Part shown: piece by piece, positions 5,794-7,473 of the stretch
How positions within the stretch are numbered: the stretch's first letter is position 1
Layout: the number at the start of each line of letters is the position of its first letter
Source: JAJCYE01 sp036260105
Lineage (GTDB): Bacteria > Actinomycetota > CADDZG01 > JAHWKV01
Length of the DNA: 7,473 nt
Assembly: GCA_036260105.1 (NCBI GenBank)
Contig: DATAAN010000237.1
Location: forward strand, 1 to 7,473
Direction of reading: 5' to 3'
Position numbers and translations under genes: made by a program
Notes under the pieces: generated by a model
Told to the model about the DNA's origin: nothing
The model's input: only the letters and a program-made list of their open reading frames with translations
The model's database searches: none

Positions 5794-6837
5794 ATGCCCT
5801 CCCCCAAGCGGTCTTTTGTCGTCCTCTCGACACTGGTATGCGCCTTGCTGCTCGGCTCCGCCGCCCCCGCCCTGGGTGCTGCATTCCCGCCTCAGATGCC
5901 CAGCCCGGAGGAGGTAAAGCGGCTTCAGGCTGAGGTGGCTGCCTCTTCCGGCAAGCTGAGCCAGGCGCAGAAGGAGCTCGACCGCCTGGTTGCCGCGTTC
6001 GAGGCCGGGCAGACCGCTCTGGAGACTCTCCAGAACGAGATCGGCGCCGCAGAGGCTCGGATAGCGGAGTTGGAGGCGCAAACCGCTGCCGTCCAGGGCT
6101 CCATCAACAAGCGGGCCTCCTCAAACTACCGCTCAGGACCGACCGAGCTGCTGAACGTGCTCCTCGGAGCCCGGACGTTCCGGCAGCTGGCGACCGCCAT
6201 GGACCTGTTCGAATCGGTCACCTCATCGGATAGCAAGACGCTGCAGAACATCCGCCAGCTTCGGGAGGAGACCGCCCGGCTGAAGACGGAGCTGGACGCA
6301 AAGAGGGTGGCGCAGCAGCAGGCGGTGGAAGCGCTGAAGAAGCGGCAACGGGACATGCAGGGCTCCCTTGCCGCACTGGCGAGGCAGTACGAGTCGGTGA
6401 AGACCCGGCTGGACACGAGCAAGGCGGGCTTCTCGTTCCCCGTGAAGGCGCCCTACTCGTTCGTCGACACCTACCTCGCTCCCCGCGCGGGCTACCGCAG
6501 GCACCAGGGGGTGGACATCTTCGCCCTGTCGGGCACTCCCGTCTACGCCGTGGTCAACGGCGTAGTCGAGGAGAAAGGAGTGAACCCTCTAGGGGGAAAC
6601 AAGCTATGGATCCGCTCCCCCGGCGACAACTGGCGCTACTACTACGCCCACCTCTCCGGCTACGGCCCCGGCATCTCCAACGGCACTCGGGTCAAGAAGG
6701 GCCAGGTCATCGGCTACGTCGGCAACACCGGCAATGCGAGGACCACCCCTCCGCACCTGCACTTCGAGACGCACGTCCCTTCCGGGGCCGCCGTCAACCC
6801 CTATCCGATCCTGAAGAGGGTGAACCTGATCAAATGA
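5794..6837 (+). CDS. Secreted coiled-coil M23 (LytM-type) peptidoglycan endopeptidase
   Basis: A 347-residue exported zinc metallopeptidase predicted to cut peptide cross-bridges in peptidoglycan. The signal peptide (1-28) has KR, a hydrophobic core FVVLSTLVCALLLG and a likely cut near PALG-AA. Residues about 38-210 form a two-part coiled coil split by TELLNVLLGARTFRQLATAMDLFE (117-140), resembling the regulatory region of EnvC/PcsB-type hydrolases. The C-terminal LytM domain has the complete site: H237-x3-D241 (HQGVD), H286 (YYAHL) and HLH at 321-323, so it should be active, unlike the degenerate EnvC amidase activators. The ATG at 5794 is required to keep the signal peptide; no Shine-Dalgarno site is seen. 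Its TGA overlaps the ATG of the next gene (ATGA). A possible MtrA-like box lies upstream. Likely role: cell separation or wall remodelling. Confidence 0.93.
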   Translation: MPSPKRSFVVLSTLVCALLLGSAAPALGAAFPPQMPSPEEVKRLQAEVAASSGKLSQAQKELDRLVAAFEAGQTALETLQNEIGAAEARIAELEAQTAAVQGSINKRASSNYRSGPTELLNVLLGARTFRQLATAMDLFESVTSSDSKTLQNIRQLREETARLKTELDAKRVAQQQAVEALKKRQRDMQGSLAALARQYESVKTRLDTSKAGFSFPVKAPYSFVDTYLAPRAGYRRHQGVDIFALSGTPVYAVVNGVVEEKGVNPLGGNKLWIRSPGDNWRYYYAHLSGYGPGISNGTRVKKGQVIGYVGNTGNARTTPPHLHFETHVPSGAAVNPYPILKRVNLIK

Positions 6838-7154
6838 CACCTCTGCTTGCCTTGCCGGCGCTGTCGCCCGAGCAGATCGATCTCTTCGGCGTCCCGAGGG
6901 CCCTCGTCGCGATCTGGCGTTTGCCTGAGCCGGTATCGGAGGAATCAGCCGAGCCCGGAGCGGGACAGCTACACTTCGGACCTGCCCAGGAGCCGTTGAG
7001 CGAGGCGCCCCAGATCGCCCAGCAGCTCCCTCTACTGCCGGACCCGCCGCCCTGGGAAGAGCAGCCCGAGCCGGTGGCCCCCAGGCCCAGGCGCCGAGGG
7101 GGCCGCCGCAAAAAGACAGAGTCTCTTAGCCCGGGACAAATGTCGTTGTTCTAG
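6834..7154 (+). CDS. Predicted disordered 106-aa protein with beta-clamp-binding-like motifs at both ends
   Basis: I recognise no domain family. The start at 6834 overlaps the M23 stop as ATGA, indicating translational coupling; the frame is open further upstream, but that part lies over the M23 catalytic domain and reads as an Arg-rich shadow. The product is rich in Pro, Glu, Gln and Ala and probably disordered. QIDLF (14-18) and QMSLF (102-106, the last five residues) both fit the bacterial sliding-clamp-binding consensus QL[S/D]LF. QLHF (45-48) and QLPLL (64-68) are weaker look-alikes. A basic patch RPRRRGGRRKK (84-94) precedes the terminal motif and could contact DNA. C-terminal QxSLF tails are typical of clamp clients such as polymerases and repair factors. 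A RecB-family nuclease gene begins 44 bases later. Clamp binding is inference; reality of the gene is well supported by coupling and by motifs at its very ends. Confidence 0.7.
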   Translation: MTPLLALPALSPEQIDLFGVPRALVAIWRLPEPVSEESAEPGAGQLHFGPAQEPLSEAPQIAQQLPLLPDPPPWEEQPEPVAPRPRRRGGRRKKTESLSPGQMSLF

Positions 7155-7198
7155 CGGGAAAACCCCAACATGTCGCACCCACCTCCTAAGATGATCGG

Positions 7199-7473
7199 GT
7201 GAGTGGAGCCGAAGCAGCAGCCCTGCGGGACGCCGACCGGGGAAAGGAAACCCAGGGCGACGTCGAGTCCCTGATCCGTCTGTCGCCCTCCCGTGCCTCC
7301 GACTACAAGACCTGCCCCCAGCTGTTCAAGTACCGCGCGGTGGATCGGCTGCCCGAGCCGGCCGACATCTACAGCACCCGGGGAACGCTCGTGCATGCCG
7401 TGCTGGAGCAGCTTTACCTGCTGGATCCGTTGGACCGCACGCTTGCCCGGGCCCGCGAGCTCGCAACCGTCAT
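7199..7473 (+). CDS. RecB-family (Cas4-like, PD-(D/E)XK) exonuclease, 3' truncated by window edge
   Basis: The first 91 residues of a nuclease of the RecB/PDDEXK_1 superfamily; the rest lies outside the window. LSPSRASDYKTCPQLFKYR (28-46) is the conserved N-terminal S-x-S-R-x3-Y-x2-C-P-x2-F-x-Y signature, and DRLPEP with RGTLVHAVLE (61-70) gives the GxxxHxxLE motif whose His belongs to the nuclease site. C39 could be the first ligand of an Fe-S cluster, as in Cas4 and AddB, but the C-terminal Cys cluster cannot be seen. The sequence resembles the stand-alone RecB-like exonucleases common in actinobacteria (Rv2119-type, from memory) rather than CRISPR Cas4, and no CRISPR array is present. The GTG at 7199 is chosen because no other start precedes the conserved motif in frame; its ribosome site is weak. 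It lies 44 bases after the clamp-motif protein, probably in one operon. Confidence 0.85.
   Translation, partial: MSGAEAAALRDADRGKETQGDVESLIRLSPSRASDYKTCPQLFKYRAVDRLPEPADIYSTRGTLVHAVLEQLYLLDPLDRTLARARELATV

Noticed and set aside
6606..6833. Upstream in-frame extension of the clamp-motif protein to 182 residues
   Set aside because: The added part lies wholly inside the M23 catalytic domain in another frame and reads as Arg/His/Pro-rich noise; the ATGA overlap at 6834 is the natural start.
7170..7202. A ten-residue frame (MSHPPPKMIG) whose TGA overlaps the GTG start of the nuclease gene
   Set aside because: It could be a leader peptide coupling translation, but it has no good ribosome site and such a short frame is expected by chance.
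7283..7410. Cas4-like motif taken as a sign of a CRISPR-Cas locus
   Set aside because: No direct-repeat array or other cas gene is present, and the motif is shared with the stand-alone RecB-family exonucleases common in actinobacteria.

Overview
The window is about two-thirds G+C with strongly G/C-biased third codon positions. It carries gene families typical of Actinomycetota: a YibE/F-type membrane protein, a coiled-coil M23 hydrolase, an actinobacterial-style RecB-family exonuclease and a DHA2 exporter. I infer an actinobacterium, possibly from an uncultured lineage; nothing here fixes the genus. There are no IS elements, rRNA, tRNA or CRISPR repeats.

Layout. (a) Positions 1-392: a poorly resolved stretch with one small possible ORF, closed by a clear rightward intrinsic terminator that abuts the stop codon of the next, convergent gene. 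(b) Positions 391-4089: a divergent pair, a leftward zinc-independent quinone oxidoreductase and a rightward 14-TM drug exporter with an unusual 340-residue C-terminal tail. They share a 108-bp intergenic region with an 18-bp TetR-type palindrome sitting in the exporter promoter spacer. (c) Positions 4090-4450: a spacer hiding a 58-residue protein with a C-x4-C-x12-C-x2-H motif. (d) Positions 4451-5653: a YibE/F-family membrane protein with a His-rich N-terminus. (e) Positions 5654-7473: a leader with a 9-bp perfect inverted repeat and a 16-bp element resembling the mycobacterial MtrA box, then a secreted M23 peptidoglycan hydrolase. An ATGA overlap links it to a 106-residue, probably disordered protein that begins and ends with beta-clamp-binding-like pentapeptides (QIDLF, QMSLF). 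A RecB/Cas4-like nuclease follows and runs off the window edge.

How they may work together. The divergent pair looks like a ligand-inducible detoxification unit (redox enzyme plus efflux pump) controlled by a TetR repressor encoded elsewhere. The last three genes mix envelope and DNA functions: the hydrolase is translationally coupled to a candidate clamp-binding protein lying beside a DNA nuclease. That small protein is the best candidate here for something undescribed. It may be a disordered adaptor placing a nuclease or another repair factor on the sliding clamp, but this is inference from short motifs and gene order.
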